Positions 34,799 to 48,382 of a DNA stretch of 64,000 nt are shown here, piece by piece. Below the pieces are notes generated by a model that searched no databases, was not told where the DNA came from, and worked only from the letters and a program-made list of their open reading frames with translations. Origin of the DNA: Leptoclinus maculatus (lineage: Eukaryota; Chordata; Actinopteri; Perciformes; Stichaeidae); NCBI GenBank assembly GCA_032191485.1, contig JAVDOI010000003.1, positions 26,087,836 through 26,151,835 on the forward strand, read 5' to 3'. The stretch's first letter is position 1; every line of letters begins with the position of its first letter. The translations under genes were made by a program, and so were the position numbers.

Positions 34799-34821
34799 GG
34801 GGGGGGGGGGGGGGGGGGGGG
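34799..34821. repeat. G homopolymer, 23 nt
   Basis: Uninterrupted G run followed by CGGGG. Confidence 0.95.
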
Positions 34822-36864
34822 CGGGGAAAGTCTGTAAAACTTTTAAGTCAACTTCGCTCTCGCAAAGGGAACTAAATTAACATTGCCGCGTGAGGTGCGA
34901 GCCGTATGGATCTGAGTCGGGGGTTTATGATTAGCACTGCGCGCCGTGAAGTTACCGGTGCAGGAGCCATTGTACACTCTTGTGAAAACTTCATCAGCTC
35001 TCAGATACAGTATAGAAATCCCAGTCACATGGAGCTCTACAATAAGCGAGGCTTCATCTTGGCAGTGAGTTTAGGTTTAGTGACCAGCACTTTTAATGCA
35101 GTGACAGCAGCGATATAATGAGTCCTGAAGATTGCTGATTCCTCTTTATGTGCCCCTCACAGGAAATCACCAAAACTCTAGCTGCTCGTTATCCACGTGG
35201 TTGGGTATAAAATTCTCGACGTTGATATGAGTTTTAGGTGCGGTGGAACATGCACGGAAATGCGCACACGCGCATACACACAGATAGACCTCACTCCTCC
35301 ACCCACTCTTTTCCATCTTATATATTTCCAGCATGACTGAGCTCACCACATTCCCCTACAGAGCCCTTCTCCAAACTTGCAGAGTGCTTGAGCAAACACT
35401 GTGTACTGGGCCAATTAAAACTCCTGTGGCGTGGGCGAAGGGGTATGGCAGCATGGGATGGATAGATGGGGCATAACGGCCCATTTGGGTAATGACCATC
35501 TTTTCCCTCTCCCTCCCTCTCCTTGTATACACCTTCATCTCCTCCCCTCTTTTGTATTTCTGTCTCCCCCCCTGCACCTCACTCCTTTTCTTTCCCTCCC
35601 TCCATGTTGATTGTCTGTCACTCCTGCAGTGCTCCTGGGAGCAGCTAATTGCACCTCTTGCACTCCCCTGCTTCCCCCTCGTGTCATAGGATGCCGATTG
35701 TGGCGGGTGTTCACTTTAGGCGATCAATGGGGCGAGTTGCTAAATGGCTCCGCGCAGAGCTGACTGCCGGGACGGCGGCTGTGGTCGATGCGAGGCACTT
35801 TTGTGGCCTGTTGTTAGTGCATTTCAAAGGGCTTTTCTCCCATCATACGCGGCGTCGTCTTCAGCCAACGTGTGCTGTTCGGCAAAAAAGCACATAAGTT
35901 GATAGTATGATTTAAAGACACATCAACCCAAGATCAACAGTATTGTTGTTTTTTTTACTTCTCCCCCAGTGTGAAACACTTAAATCTGAAGTTTAAACCC
36001 ACGTCACTCCTCTAAAGAAAGGATGGCGTCTTCTCTTATGTGTCATCGCGCTTCTGGTTGACAGTGTTGCCACGCGCTTCAGAATGCACAGCGAGTCAGC
36101 ATAAAGGAATAATGACAGAATGTGACAAATTATCACTCACAGCCTGTCAATCATCCACACCCAGGGGTTGTTTGTTGTGACACAAATAGCAGCAGCAAAC
36201 TTAGTCACAGGGAAGATGGCATTTGCAAAGGTTTGGGTTACGTCCTCAGTGTGCAGGGAGCTGTTTTTCTTCAGCACAAGGTCTCATATGTGTGTTAGAG
36301 ATGGTGGAATACTCTCTCACGGGACCGGGGCCACGTTTCACACAAAAGGAAGCGGATTGGCGGTAATGATGCCTCGTTATCATTTCTTCACTCTGGAACG
36401 TGCAGTTTGCATTCGACTGCATGCAAACAAACAGCGCCGATGATTACATTCGCAATAACAAAAGCCTATTCTATTCGTATCCTCCCTCCTCCTGTATTTT
36501 GGCAAAATGTCTGCTTCAAGACTCCTCCCGGGCACATCGCTGGGAGAGAAAAGATCCTTTAAACACTTAGCATGTAGTGAAAGAGCCGTCACAAATGATC
36601 TGCTAATGTGATTACGGAGTAATACCCCCGAGTGCTCAACGTGAACGGCAAAAAGAAGAAAGCGAGGAGTTTCTTTATTTTTGTATTTTTTATTTTACAA
36701 AGTGGGATGATGTTTGGCAAAAAGCTTTGACACGGCGGAAAAAAACGAAACAACACAAATGAGAGCGGGGTGAGAACAAACGGATTTCAGTGCCGAGTGA
36801 TTTGCTAACACCATTCCTCGCTTTAAAACCCTGATAAAGTAATCATAGGAGAGACATGCTCCTC

Positions 36865-36867
<3 letters not shown>

Positions 36868-36908
<41 letters not shown>
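36868..36908. repeat. (CT)n microsatellite
   Basis: About 20 uninterrupted CT units. Confidence 0.95.
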
Positions 36909-36911
<3 letters not shown>

Positions 36912-37721
36912 CTCTTCCTCTCTCTGGTCCCATTCCCACTGCAATCCTACTGTAAAGGCTGATATTATCAATGCCTGATTACGCTTTCAGTTTCAGTCAT
37001 CAGTTTCAAATCTAATCAAGGAGAAAATGTATATTTCAAAATCATATTTCAGAGCAATTCTCAACTCTATTCATGTCTGCTAATGAGAGAGGCGTAGATA
37101 CAGTAGACAGGCCAATGTACTCTTTAATTATCCCCTTTTTTGTCTTCTCACTACATTACACATGATCATTTCTCTGGCTGCTTCCTTTTGACCACAGCAT
37201 GGTGCCCAGTTCCTTTGAGTTTTTCACTCAAGTACTAGATGAGACCATGATATGTATTTTTTTGTCATCTGTTCGTGGCCATATTCTTTTTATATTAGAG
37301 TCCAATCAAAGCTTGTATTATGTGCTGCTCAAAGAAATCAGATACTGAACTGTCTGGTTGAACTACGAGAAAGAAAAGAAGGATCAAATGATGGCATCTA
37401 ATACTTCATACGTCATGTATTTTGAGGTTTTTGTGTCATGTCAAGTGGACTTAGTTGGGTCAACTTGCAGCAAACTGAGAGTTGTTAATAATGCATTTGT
37501 ACAGTTAAAAAGGCAGAAGGATGAGCCTGTAGCATCACTAGAAAGTTGGATATAATCAAGATGTGTTTACGCGGTCCTCGCGTACCGAATGCAGATCAAG
37601 CTAACGAACTAAAGTCCGCTAACGTTAGCCGCTAGACTAAGTCCTGCAGTGTAAAATACCATTGGCATTCAGAAAGTGCCCTGCTTTAGAGCTGCGATGT
37701 GAAATTCTTATTTTTGTAGAC

Positions 37722-37800
37722 TACAGCAGGAGTTCTGAACCTTCTGTAAGGCCCACTTCTGATTGTTACAAAATTTCCGAGGACCACGTTCCGACATAAA
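37722..37800. repeat. Possible end of a diverged hAT-type element
   Basis: CAGCAGGAGTTCTGAACCTT followed by GGCCCACTTCTGATTG and AAAATTTCCGAGGACCA resembles the 'caggagttctcaaccttttggggccca' ends of fish hAT elements. No matching right end or target duplication was found. Confidence 0.3.
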
Positions 37801-40800
37801 CGACAAAAAACACGAACAGGGGCTGTAAATATGTGTTATGCCACTGTCAGCCGTAATGACTGAAATAAATATCCTGCTCACCCTCATCCATCACTGCCTG
37901 TCATTATGAATCCAAATGTAATGTATTGCGGATCATATTTCCTCTTCACGCGCTTTGGAGCTTTTTCACGGGTGCAGGGTTGTCTCCCACATCACTTTTT
38001 CGTTTCCAGGACCGATCCATTTTGTGTCACTGCATTGGAGGGGACATTAGCTAGCTAACGGTGGCAAAACACGCTTCTTTCTACCTGATGATGTGTCAAG
38101 ATTCAAACATGACTAGTCATTGCAATTTTTTGGGAGATAAAACTTAGCTGAATTTCCGGAGCAGGACCACACCTCAGCCACTCCCCCACTTCCGGCCACA
38201 CTCCTATATATACCCCACCCACTCTAAACCTCGGCTTGCTCGCGTTTTCCGCATCCCACCCTCCCTCCCTCTTGTTAAACCATTTCACTCAAAGGTCATC
38301 TTCCCCCATAGTCACCATCCTCCTGTCCCACATGGACACCGGGGGGGTCTGCAAGGCCCGGGAGCCGCAGTGGACCCTCAACCTAGCCTTTCCCCAAACC
38401 GCTTCATCCAGGCTAATCTCCACCAACCATTCCCCATCGCTGAGGTGGGGCCCTAAGCTAGTTAATTTACAAGTATGGTAGTCAGTTACAACACGCAGTT
38501 TGTTGTGTCATTTCAGTTTGCCTTCATTCTCTCTCTAAATGATTTTTGCTGACCTGGGGGTTTATTTGACATGTTCCCAGATCTCAGCAATTAACTTGTG
38601 TTAATACAAATGTATTATTACCGACGACAGGTAACAATGATAGCCACGTAGAAATACAACTGGAATGTGCCCTCGACGACAGCCCGGCCAAAAAGAAGTA
38701 TCTTATCTGATTATTGTTGCTCAGAGTGATTATAATTGACCTATAATTAACTTTGTTTTAAATAAGAGGAACACAGACTTTATTTCACCTACGAACTATG
38801 TTTAATTTCACTCAGACAATGAATTCATTAGTTCAAGCTTTCAATTTCCCTTCTATTAATGAGCAGAACAAGAACTTCCCAAAAAACTTTTTTTCTGTTC
38901 CCGTCTTGCCGACTCTACACTATTGATCAATTGTGTTTATAAAAGACATTCATGGATGTTTGTGTGAAGTCCTTCAGTGGAAACATCAGTTGTGCACAGT
39001 ATCAAGTCAGTGCCAATTTAAATTTAAATTTCAGGATCTTTCATTAGCGGATCATCTGCGTAGATGATATTTCAGAATCATATATACACAACTTTGTCTG
39101 CATGTCACCACAGTTGGCAGGTGATTCAGGACAGATTTAATTCCTATAGCCGCTCCGTCCTCCCCTGTTAATTAGATAATGCTTCACTTCTGCTGGCATC
39201 ACACACTTGATGAACGCAGTCCTGGGAGATTACTTCTCCAGAGCAGCAGACAGGCAGGATTACCTAGACAAATTAATGGCTCTATAATTTGATTTTCTTG
39301 GGATTGCAATGTCTAAGCGACTCCAGCTGAGAGGAAGGGGTCTGAATCAGAACCTCCTGCGCGGTGACATTAGCTAATTGCATCTGCATGCTAAAGAGGC
39401 CGCTGGGGCCGCAGGGAAACAAAAGGCTCCACCGAGGTAGGAAAGGAGGAAGCTTTTCTCAAGTAGCTCATCTGTGGGGGGAACCAGCGGGCTCAGAGGT
39501 ATACGGCTCAGGGTTCAACCACACGAGGTCTGCACTGAAGGGCGTGAGAGACAAGGGAGGGGGGACAACCTGCTACAAATGGGGGCAGCACAGAGCACTC
39601 TGGGTGGCTGCTTGTCAAACTGCCTGTGGCCCCGGAGATCAGCTTGCAAACACTTGTGAGGTGTTTCTCTGATAAGGGCCTAATGGGGTCATTGGCTATT
39701 GAAAACGCAAGGCACGCCACACTGCCTCTTTTTGCTGAAGACGCCCGCTCGCAAATTTCTTTAAATTGACAAACAGTACACACGTAATAGTACACTTTAT
39801 ATGAATCAAAACAACTAAACCAAAGTCTAAAGTAGCCTACCGCACTTTTTACCTCCAGGCCGACTGGATCATGGTGACAACGGTTGGTTAAGTCGTATAT
39901 AGCTCCTCAGAGTGTCTACCAAAGGTCACCACAATGTTAAAAAACATCAATGATGTCGGGTGCTTTTTCGCACCCAGACATTTTTTTTCAACTCGAGGCG
40001 TTGAAGGCGTGAAAACCCATGGAGCGTGAAAACGTTATGCGCTCAGCAACGCAAAAGCAGCTCACGAAACCCTTCACTCTAACTGTAAACAACTGCAAAA
40101 AGCCGCCACAGGCTGTTAAAACCCGCTCTGTCTGATGAGGACTGATGAGGCCATGTATGTGCACACAATGCAGACTACATGCAAGCAAGCAAATCCTCAC
40201 CTTCTTCTCTCTGCCCTGTGGTGTTGAATTGAAACCGTTCCCCTTTCTTTACTGTAGATTTGTGTACTTTGCATGTAGTGCATGGATTTCACAAAATAAA
40301 AGCCTGAGCTTCACACAATAAAAGCCACATATATCTGTGTATGCGTGTGTGACAGATACTGTTGAACAGACTATTGCAAGGCCACGGACACAATTACATT
40401 ATGAAGAACTTATGTTGAGTTTTGCTGCTTCACAGTGCCAATAAAAGTTGTAATGGCAGCTCTACCACTTGCACAAGTCCCAATGGCATGTAATTAAACT
40501 GTCTCATCAGGGAACCCTATAGACCTAATGAGCCTCTCACATTTCAACAAGTAAACTGCTGCTGTGGAACAGTTGTGGGCTCAGGCAACCGTTCCCGTTC
40601 CATTCTCTGGGGTAACTCTCTGAATGAAAGTTTTGCAATTAAACTGCAAATAATTTGACTTCTCCAAAGCCCAATTCATTTATTTCTGTGTGTACGGCGT
40701 ACGCGTGTGTGTGTGTTCTGTATGACTGATAGTCGGGCTCTGAGTGACTGACGCAGAGTGATAGCCAATCAGGGAAGCAGCTCTGCCCGTCCAGGAAGTC

Positions 40801-41280
40801 CCATCTGTGCTGACAGTGCAGATTCGATCGGCTCCTGCACAGGATTGGTTTGCAGGCCGCCCACGTACCGATGCTCTCACACACGATGGCATGTCAACTC
40901 CTAAAACAGACTCGCAAAGTGGCTGTGCTTCTTATGTAACAACAACAGTACCTTGTGTAAGCATTTAGCACGGCCGTTCTTACTGAAGAGTGCAAAAAGC
41001 TTCAATTCCCATGGCAACGCAAATGATTTGGAAGTGAGAGGTAATATTCATCTCTGCGAGCGCGGCGCTCTAAGTGTTATTATGCAATGATTACATTTTC
41101 AGTACTTCAAAACAGGCACCGACCCATCAGGGGCTACATTCCAAAACGTATGTGGCGGTTCTTTGTTCTTCCTTGGCTCATGTGTATCCAGGGCTAATTA
41201 AATGCAAATTCATTCTTTCACTACCCGCCATGCATGCACACTACACATTAGATGACTCATCATGAATGATCTTTTTCTGG
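37801..41280. other. 5' flank, mostly unique, no gene seen
   Basis: No exon or well-defined transposon was recognised. Repeat-free stretches at about 38600-38780 and 39030-39200 have AT-rich, motif-dense text typical of conserved non-coding elements. This is unverified. Confidence 0.45.
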
Positions 41281-41282
41281 TA

Positions 41283-41694
41283 TACAAACGTTGGGATGCA
41301 ACTTTATTAACGAAGTAACTTGGTAACTACACACTATGAAGCATTAGTTAAGTATGAGTAAACGCTTAATTCATCATTTATAAAGCATTGTTCTTACATT
41401 AATAATTAATTCGTATGCAGTTCATAACAATAGTTATAAATATATATAATATATAATACAAATACATACTTAATTTACAAATGGGGAATCCATCATTTAT
41501 AAAGTATGAAAACACAATAATGAAACACACAATAGACAAGCTTATTAATCAAGAATAAAACATTTATAACTGTTGGATTATTAATGTAGGAACAATGCTT
41601 TATAAATGATGAATTAAGTGTTTACTCATACTTAACTAATGCTTCATAGTGTGTAGTTATTATAAAGTGTTACCAGTAACGTTTCTGCTATTAT
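41283..41694. mobile_element. Foldback / MITE-like element with 83-bp inverted arms
   Basis: The left arm 41324-41406 and right arm 41577-41659 are inverted copies differing at two of 83 positions. Each contains CACTATGAAGCATTAGTTAA and CATTTATAAAGCATTGTTC. The right outer end reads GGTAACACTTTATAAT on the minus strand, a typical teleost element end. The matching left end is degraded. The 170-bp centre is AT-rich and non-coding. Confidence 0.8.
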
Positions 41695-43430
41695 TCCCAA
41701 ACATGCCAGACATTGTTTCAAAGAATATGAGCGAGGTAATTCAAGGTCATGTAATCGCACAACCCCCGCAACAACTTCATACTGCAAAATCCTTCTTACA
41801 GACGCCTGAATAGGATGGGGAAATCACAAAAAAGCACGTTCCCACCAAAGCTGTCGGTGGGACAGCTGATGTCAATGAGAAAAGCTCAGGTGTCATCCTT
41901 GAGACCTTCATCAGTCAGTGATCAGCGAGCCTCTTCATCCTGGCACACAGTGTGCTCTGGGGAGACCTCTGGTGACACTCTGCCTCTTTTGCGGTTCATG
42001 ACACTGAATTGTGGCTATTTGATCTCTGCATACTCCCCCAAGGCACAGAACTATTCTGGCATTTTGTCAACGAGGCAACGGGGAGAGAACGTGCCGCGTC
42101 GTAGTAAGGAGGGTCAGGGTGTCAGGACAGAGCGGGGGCGCCCCTGCAAACCCAGATACAGACAGAGAGGAAGAAACGGAGCGAGGAGGAGCGAGGAGAA
42201 GCGAAGATGAAGCTCCGGTGCACATGAAAGGAAAGAGCGTCACTCTGGGGCTTTGGTTGGAGAATGTTCGCAGATTAAAGCAGCTAGAAGGGCATGCAAT
42301 AGTTGGGGGGGGGGGGCTTGGAATGTGGCCGCCTGTTTGAGATTCGGTCTGGTTGGTTTATGCATTATTTGATTTTTTTCAGCCACACAAGGGCAGCACA
42401 ACAAGCTGTGAACACAACACATTAACAGGTCTTAAACGATTACGTTTTAGTAAATATTTTGCCAGCCAAATCAGATTGAGATGACATGCCATGATATTCA
42501 ACCTTTGTTTCATTATAAGACATGTATTACTTTACATCTACTTTACAAGGATTGTATAAAAGGCAATTAAGTAGGCAATGCATATGAGATATGCGTTTAC
42601 AGTTCATTACAATTCCTCCTCCGTTGTTTTATGGCGTTTTGCCAGTGACACTGTTTGACTTCTTGCTTCTTCACAGAATGTATTGTTTGTATGCCCTCTG
42701 GCGTTTCGGAGAATACTGCATTGAACAGTGCTTGGAGCGTCAGCGCCTTTGTGCGTGCTCGTAGCTCACACGCTGTGGAGGCCAGAGCCTCACGTTTAAT
42801 ATTCACTGGATATGACATACAATATAGCCAACAGCAAGTAAGAAACTCTCAGCTCCCTGCCGATCTCCCTGCAGCCAGCTGCCACCTTATGTAGAAAAAT
42901 TAGGACGTATCGGAGAGATAACTCCTCATTTTAATATAAAAATATTTATTATGTCAGGTTTATTGTTTAGGAAAGAATGACTTACGGTCCCAGACATGGA
43001 AGACTCCCGGATATGGTGAGAAGAACACATTGACTTTCTGTAGGACACAGGGAAAAAAAGCATCCATCATCCACATCAACCCTCCTCCCTACAAGATTTT
43101 GATAAAAAAAAAAAAAAAAAATGCAGAGGCCTTTGCTTCTGACAGAGACCGGTAATAATTCACACAGACACTAGAGGTCCTTTTCAGGTAAACATAGATG
43201 GGTCACAGTAGAGAGTTGAATGAACCATGAATGCTGTTGTATCTCCTGTGAGGAAAGTCTAATTTCGTTACACTGTATGAGAAAAGCAATTTGTCTTTTA
43301 ACTTGAAAATTAATTTCTGCTGTGTTGGAAAGTCACTGGATACGGAAAGAATAAGTGAAACTTACCAAGAGGTTTGTGATGTTATCTACACTAACAGTGG
43401 GTGACAGTAAAAAATTATATCTGCTTCAGC
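41695..43430. other. 5' flank, mostly unique, no gene seen
   Basis: Contains a 12-G run at 42305-42316, the dispersed repeat fragment at 42363-42420 and an A-run at about 43107-43121. A 131-codon plus-strand frame from 41815 has no recognisable domain and low-complexity Arg/Glu text at its end, so it is not called. Confidence 0.45.
42363..42420 (+). repeat. Dispersed repeat fragment shared with 25.3 kb
   Basis: AGGGCAGCACAACAAGCTGT and GAACACAACAC align with 25345-25378, with one 3-nt gap and two substitutions. The flanking CATTATT...TTTTTTC text also aligns over a total of about 60 bp. Confidence 0.6.
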
Positions 43431-43790
43431 ATTGCACTACTTCACACCTTCACTACATTTCAGAGCTAAATATTGTGCTTTTTACAGCGACAAGTTACTA
43501 GTTACTTTGCAGATAAACATTTTACATATAAGTAAATAACATCAGCCAATAAGATATAACATGATGTGGAATCTTTAACTAACAGCACTAACGAGCTACA
43601 ACATTAAAAAGGCATTCACGTTTATGCATCGATAACGATCATCTAATAATGTAATACAGTAAATACAACTCTCTGAAAGAAGGCACTCCGCACAATGGTT
43701 ACTGTACTTTTAATATTCATCTGTAACGTCAACCAGTAGAATGTAATTGAAATCGTACTTGAATTTAAGTATTTTTACATTATTGTTTAT
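43430..43790 (+). repeat. Percomorph interspersed repeat ('tagttactttgcaga' type)
   Basis: The order CACTACATTTCAGAGC, AAGTTACTAGTTACTTTGCA, GAGCTACAACATTAAAAAGG, CATGTTTATGCATC-like text, CACTCCGCACAATGGTTACT and GTACTTTTAATATTCATCTG follows a common percomorph repeat. Diverged and non-coding. Confidence 0.65.
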
Positions 43791-46700
43791 GTTTGAATAA
43801 AAGAAGAGTGTGTAAGCATGTAGGGCAGAAACGGAAAATCATACCAATGAGTGTTTTCTCTGTTAAATGAAGGAACCAAAAACAATACAAATGAATTTAG
43901 CATACTAAGAATACTTAGTTCCTCGTCAATCATTTTTCCTCCAGAAAGCTGAAGCCAAACCTTTCCATTTAATGTTCCCACTTCCCTCCATTATCCTATC
44001 AGATTAAAAGCTAATAGGCAACTCCCTCCTGGTTCACACCATTCTTATCGACAATATGCTAATGCTACCACTCGCCTCCCTCACCCACATGGGAGTCAAT
44101 TACCAATTAGCATGTTCTTTATAAACCCAGTAAGATGCACCTGTAAGCATGCTGCCTCCAGCAGATGCAAAAATACAACCACCATCATCCCCCAACTACG
44201 GAAGGATTAAGACTCCATTCATCGCGATGGAAACACATGCCGTCTATAAACTGGTCTCTCCTGATTACACTGTGTACTGGTACAAAAAAGCTAGCAGCTA
44301 GCAGTACTATTAGTAAAAATAGAGAACACCGTAGTCAGCGTTGAGGCAGTTCTGTTTTATAAGCTCTCAAGGAAAAAGACAAGAAAACAAAGGATTTTGA
44401 GCAGTCCCAAAAGTAATAAAATGCTAAGTCTTCCTAAGACACATCCTTAGTCAAGTATAGTCTCACAGAAATGTGTATGTCTGACACGTTGGCAGACACA
44501 TTTTGAGGTGAAACTACATCTGGGACTGAGATTAAAGCTCAGCTCTCTCTAATACTTGCCACCTATTTCCACAGTGAGAAGACTCAGTGAATCCTCAACA
44601 TTTGTACTACTGCCGTTAAAACCTCGTATGACATAGCATTGCGCTTGTTTTGTAATTTTGAGCCAAAAGACAAGGGGTTACTACAGGCAGCGGAAACTCA
44701 AACACCATATATCAAAAAAAGTAGGGGAATGAAATACCAAAAGAACATATTATTCTTGCTAAGCTTCCAGGAGAATTGGTCTGTCCAGAATGCATTACTG
44801 CATCATCTCACTGAAAGCAGCACGATGAATATCTTTCCAATATGTGAAGGAAGAGAGAATTTCTATTAGCAGGCTGTGATAACGTAGTAAAGAAAAGAAG
44901 ACCTCGTCCAGCTGGCTGTGTCTCCTGCTCTCTCTCTCTCTCCTCTGAGGTGTACTGGTCAATCAGCCTCCGTTAGTAAATGAGATGTTATCTCCTCCGA
45001 CTGGATCGATAAATTATCACATAACAAGATGTCGGACCTTGATTTGCATTACTGCTCCTGACAGCATGTAACAAACTAATTATTTCTGGAGGACCCCTTT
45101 TGCTCTGCGTGTGACAATTTGGGAAATGGAGTGGAGACATTTCTGTGACTTGTGAAAGCCCACAGAGCTAATACGCAGACACCAAGTGCAATGACACAGT
45201 CGCATTAAAACCAAGCTACAGATAGACATGCAGTAGAGCTTAGATAGCAATGCACACAAGACATCTTCGTTGGAACATATCTTCCAGTATTGTCTCCCTG
45301 TACTCCCTTGAACTTTTATATATTAACACATATTTGAACTTCGGTTCAGTTCCCCGGTTCCTCCCTCGTTACCACCACTGAGGTGGCCTTAACCTCAACC
45401 GCTCCAGTGGAGCTGCTCGGTGGCCAGCGGATCCGATTGTTTTGGGCAGGTTCCAGGTGTGAATGTGTAACTGCGGGAATCTGGTCCAGCTAAATCCAGC
45501 TTGTACTGCATTGGTAATAGGCGATGTGACAACGCGATTAACACAATACCGTGTTTGTTCACAAACGGACTAACGGAGCCGCTACAGGCTGTGCCGAGGG
45601 CGGCAACATGAAACGGATCAGCTTCCAGTAGAGGCGGGAAGAGTCGCACATTGTGTTTGTTTACTAGGAAGTTCACGTGTCCATTGGGGTGACAAGACAA
45701 ACGGGTCTCTGCCAGCTATTGCGAGCCCAGCAGGCAATTGGATACAATTTTATGTTATCCATCAATCATTTAATATGTCACAGAAAATCGTACAAAGTAC
45801 AACTGAAGTGAAATGCAATCCAGTAGGCTCCATCGATTCGTGCATCAGAGATGCGTAGAACGCAGTTATCCGCGGGCGGGTCGGGTCATAATAATTAGCT
45901 TTCTGATTGATAGCGGTTGGGTGAAATAATACATGATTAATGAGGAAAATATTAATTATGGTCCATTCTCTAAAATGTGAACATAGCGGAGAGCAAAGCA
46001 GAGCTGCCGTCCACGCGTTTACGCACGAGGAACAGCTGCAATAACGTCATGTTTTATTTCAGTTAAGTTCCGTTTCTTCTGTCAAGATTATGCATCGTTC
46101 ATCAGAAGCACACGCTGCCTCCTTCCCTTCCACCAGAGTTTCTATCAGCACACAGAAAAAGAGTCACCTGGTCGAATAGCGCTGTCCACCGACACTCCGT
46201 ATCACCAATTTCTCTAGTGTTGCTTGAAATAAGCCCAATTTGTTTTGACTGCAGCTGAAGTTACATCTTCAAAACAAGTTCAGAAGTTTAGGTGAATAAA
46301 TGCTACAACTCTTCATGGCCCAAGCCAAGTTCCCGTGTCTTGCTCGCCACCTGCTGATTAAAGTGAAGGGTGTTAGCCCAGGCTCCTTTAAGGTGGGCTG
46401 ACCTTTAAGGTAACCTTGGAGTTTTGGTGGAGCGACTGCTGAAATTTGGGGTGTGGCTTAAAACTCAAACCTTTTTTTTTTTTAAAAAGAGTTAATACGA
46501 GAGTTTTCATATCTAATATGCTTCAATGAATCTATTGCATAACTTGATTTCTCTTCTTCACTGCATTTTCATCTGAGTTTTGCTGTATATATATATGATG
46601 TTTTCAATGCTAAAAATAACAGACAGTTGATTAAATTTAATTTGAGATAAAGTAATGGCTTGAATCAGTCGCAGGTTGGTAGGAAAAAAGGAGAAATAGT

Positions 46701-48302
46701 TCACATGTTGCTCCTTATGAATGATAACATGCCTGTCTGGGCCAATCAGGAACAAATGTGTCCCCTTTACATGCGTTAGTGCAGTAAATATACATTTGTT
46801 GTGGTTATTTTCAGCATGTCACAGGAAATGGTTTGCGACAGGTTGTTTATCGCAATGAAGACTTTATTGCCTTGAATAAAGATATTATTTTCCTCACTCC
46901 CCGTCATGTACTGTCACCTGCTGACTGTTAGAAAAACTGTAAAGTTTGTGCAGGTCTGCTTAGAATTCCTCCAAGGAATAAACTCCCATGTGACCGCTGA
47001 TAACTAGAAAAACAGGACAAAGTCCAACACTGAACTGATAGTCGGCCACAGAAAAGCATGTCACTGGGAACACTTTCAAGTTCTTGGGGACGGAACATCT
47101 GAACACAAGAAAGCAAAAACAACAACAAAACAATAAATGCTACAGGGACACATTGTTGCAGGCGCTGATGCGTCTCTGAGATCCTGCAAATCTCACATTT
47201 GGCATTGAATTGATCTTCAAGGTGCAACGGCAACGACAACAAATGCCCTCGGATCCAGTTATCGTCCAGGCACTCCGGGGCAGGAGCTGGATGTGCATCT
47301 AGGGCACATTACTGTGCGCAGATGGCAGGTCAGCATCTTCTCAGGGTGGATAGTGAGTGTTTAGGGAGAATTAAGAAGACTGACATTAAGGCAGGGGGAG
47401 AACAGGGAGTGTAGTGAAAAGACGGAGGAGGAAAAGGGACTTCAAAGGTGTGACCGAGGGCTTCTGTTTGACTGCTAGATGCTGGAGGGAGAGAAAAAGG
47501 GGAGAGTACAATATTGAAGGAGAGAAGAAAAGGTGCATACTTATAAAGTCAAGGGAGTGGGAGAAGGACACAGGCGACAGAAGAAGGGATAGAAGAAGGG
47601 ATTGAAAAATGGAGCAGAGGGGCAGAAGAGGGGAAACACCAGGCAGTCCGAGGCGCATGGTAAAGAATGCAGGATTTGGCTGGTCGGGTAAAGGGAGCTT
47701 TGGTCCCTATAAAGTCACATTACTGCAGGCTCATAATGCAGGGGAGCTGCTGCCTCCACAGATATGAGCAGTGGCTTTGGTACATGAATAATTCAGCCAG
47801 CAAGAAGGACAGAGGAATCCGCGGTTACGGTGGCGTACAGGGGTGGACCCTAGCGAGGGGCCCCGAGAGACTTAGCGCTGCAGGAAGGAGCACAAGTTAA
47901 TCCACATCGCTGTACGATCTGACCTTACACACCCATGACATCAGAACTAGGAGAAGCAGCCGCTATGGTCGGAAAGCATATATCCCATGTAACCTCTTGT
48001 TTGCACTCTGTATTGTATCTAGGCCTCATTAGGCAGCGCGAAATGTTTTACAAGAGGTTTGTTAGCATGGAAATGCATGCAAAGCCCCACTGTGGGATAG
48101 AGGCTTTTATTAATCCGGTCAGGAGAGAGTTAATGTGAGAGTTCCTCAGCATGCATTAGATAGCTGCTGTACTAATGGGAGGCAGGCTGCTAGGAACCTG
48201 GCCGACAGGGATTAGATAGAGAAGTGATCACAGGGAAGACTTCATCAGAAATGCTGAGGCACCAGGCAGCTCGTTACTACCGTTGCAGCACAGCTCGGCA
48301 CT

Positions 48303-48305
<3 letters not shown>

Positions 48306-48335
<30 letters not shown>
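48306..48335. repeat. (CA)n microsatellite
   Basis: About 15 CA units. A second (AC)n tract begins 25 bp downstream. Confidence 0.95.
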
Positions 48336-48337
<2 letters not shown>

Positions 48338-48360
48338 CTGGATATACAGTGTTGATGCAG

Positions 48361-48382
48361 ACACACACACACACACACACAC
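48361..48382. repeat. (AC)n microsatellite
   Basis: 11 AC units. Confidence 0.95.

Larger units (their letters stand above)
34331..37720. other. 5' flank, mostly unique, no gene seen
   Basis: No exon was recognised. Contains the 23-G run at 34799-34821 and the (CT)n tract at 36868-36908. The stretches 35360-35480 and 35690-35880 are repeat-free, and the second is moderately CpG-rich. Confidence 0.5.
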
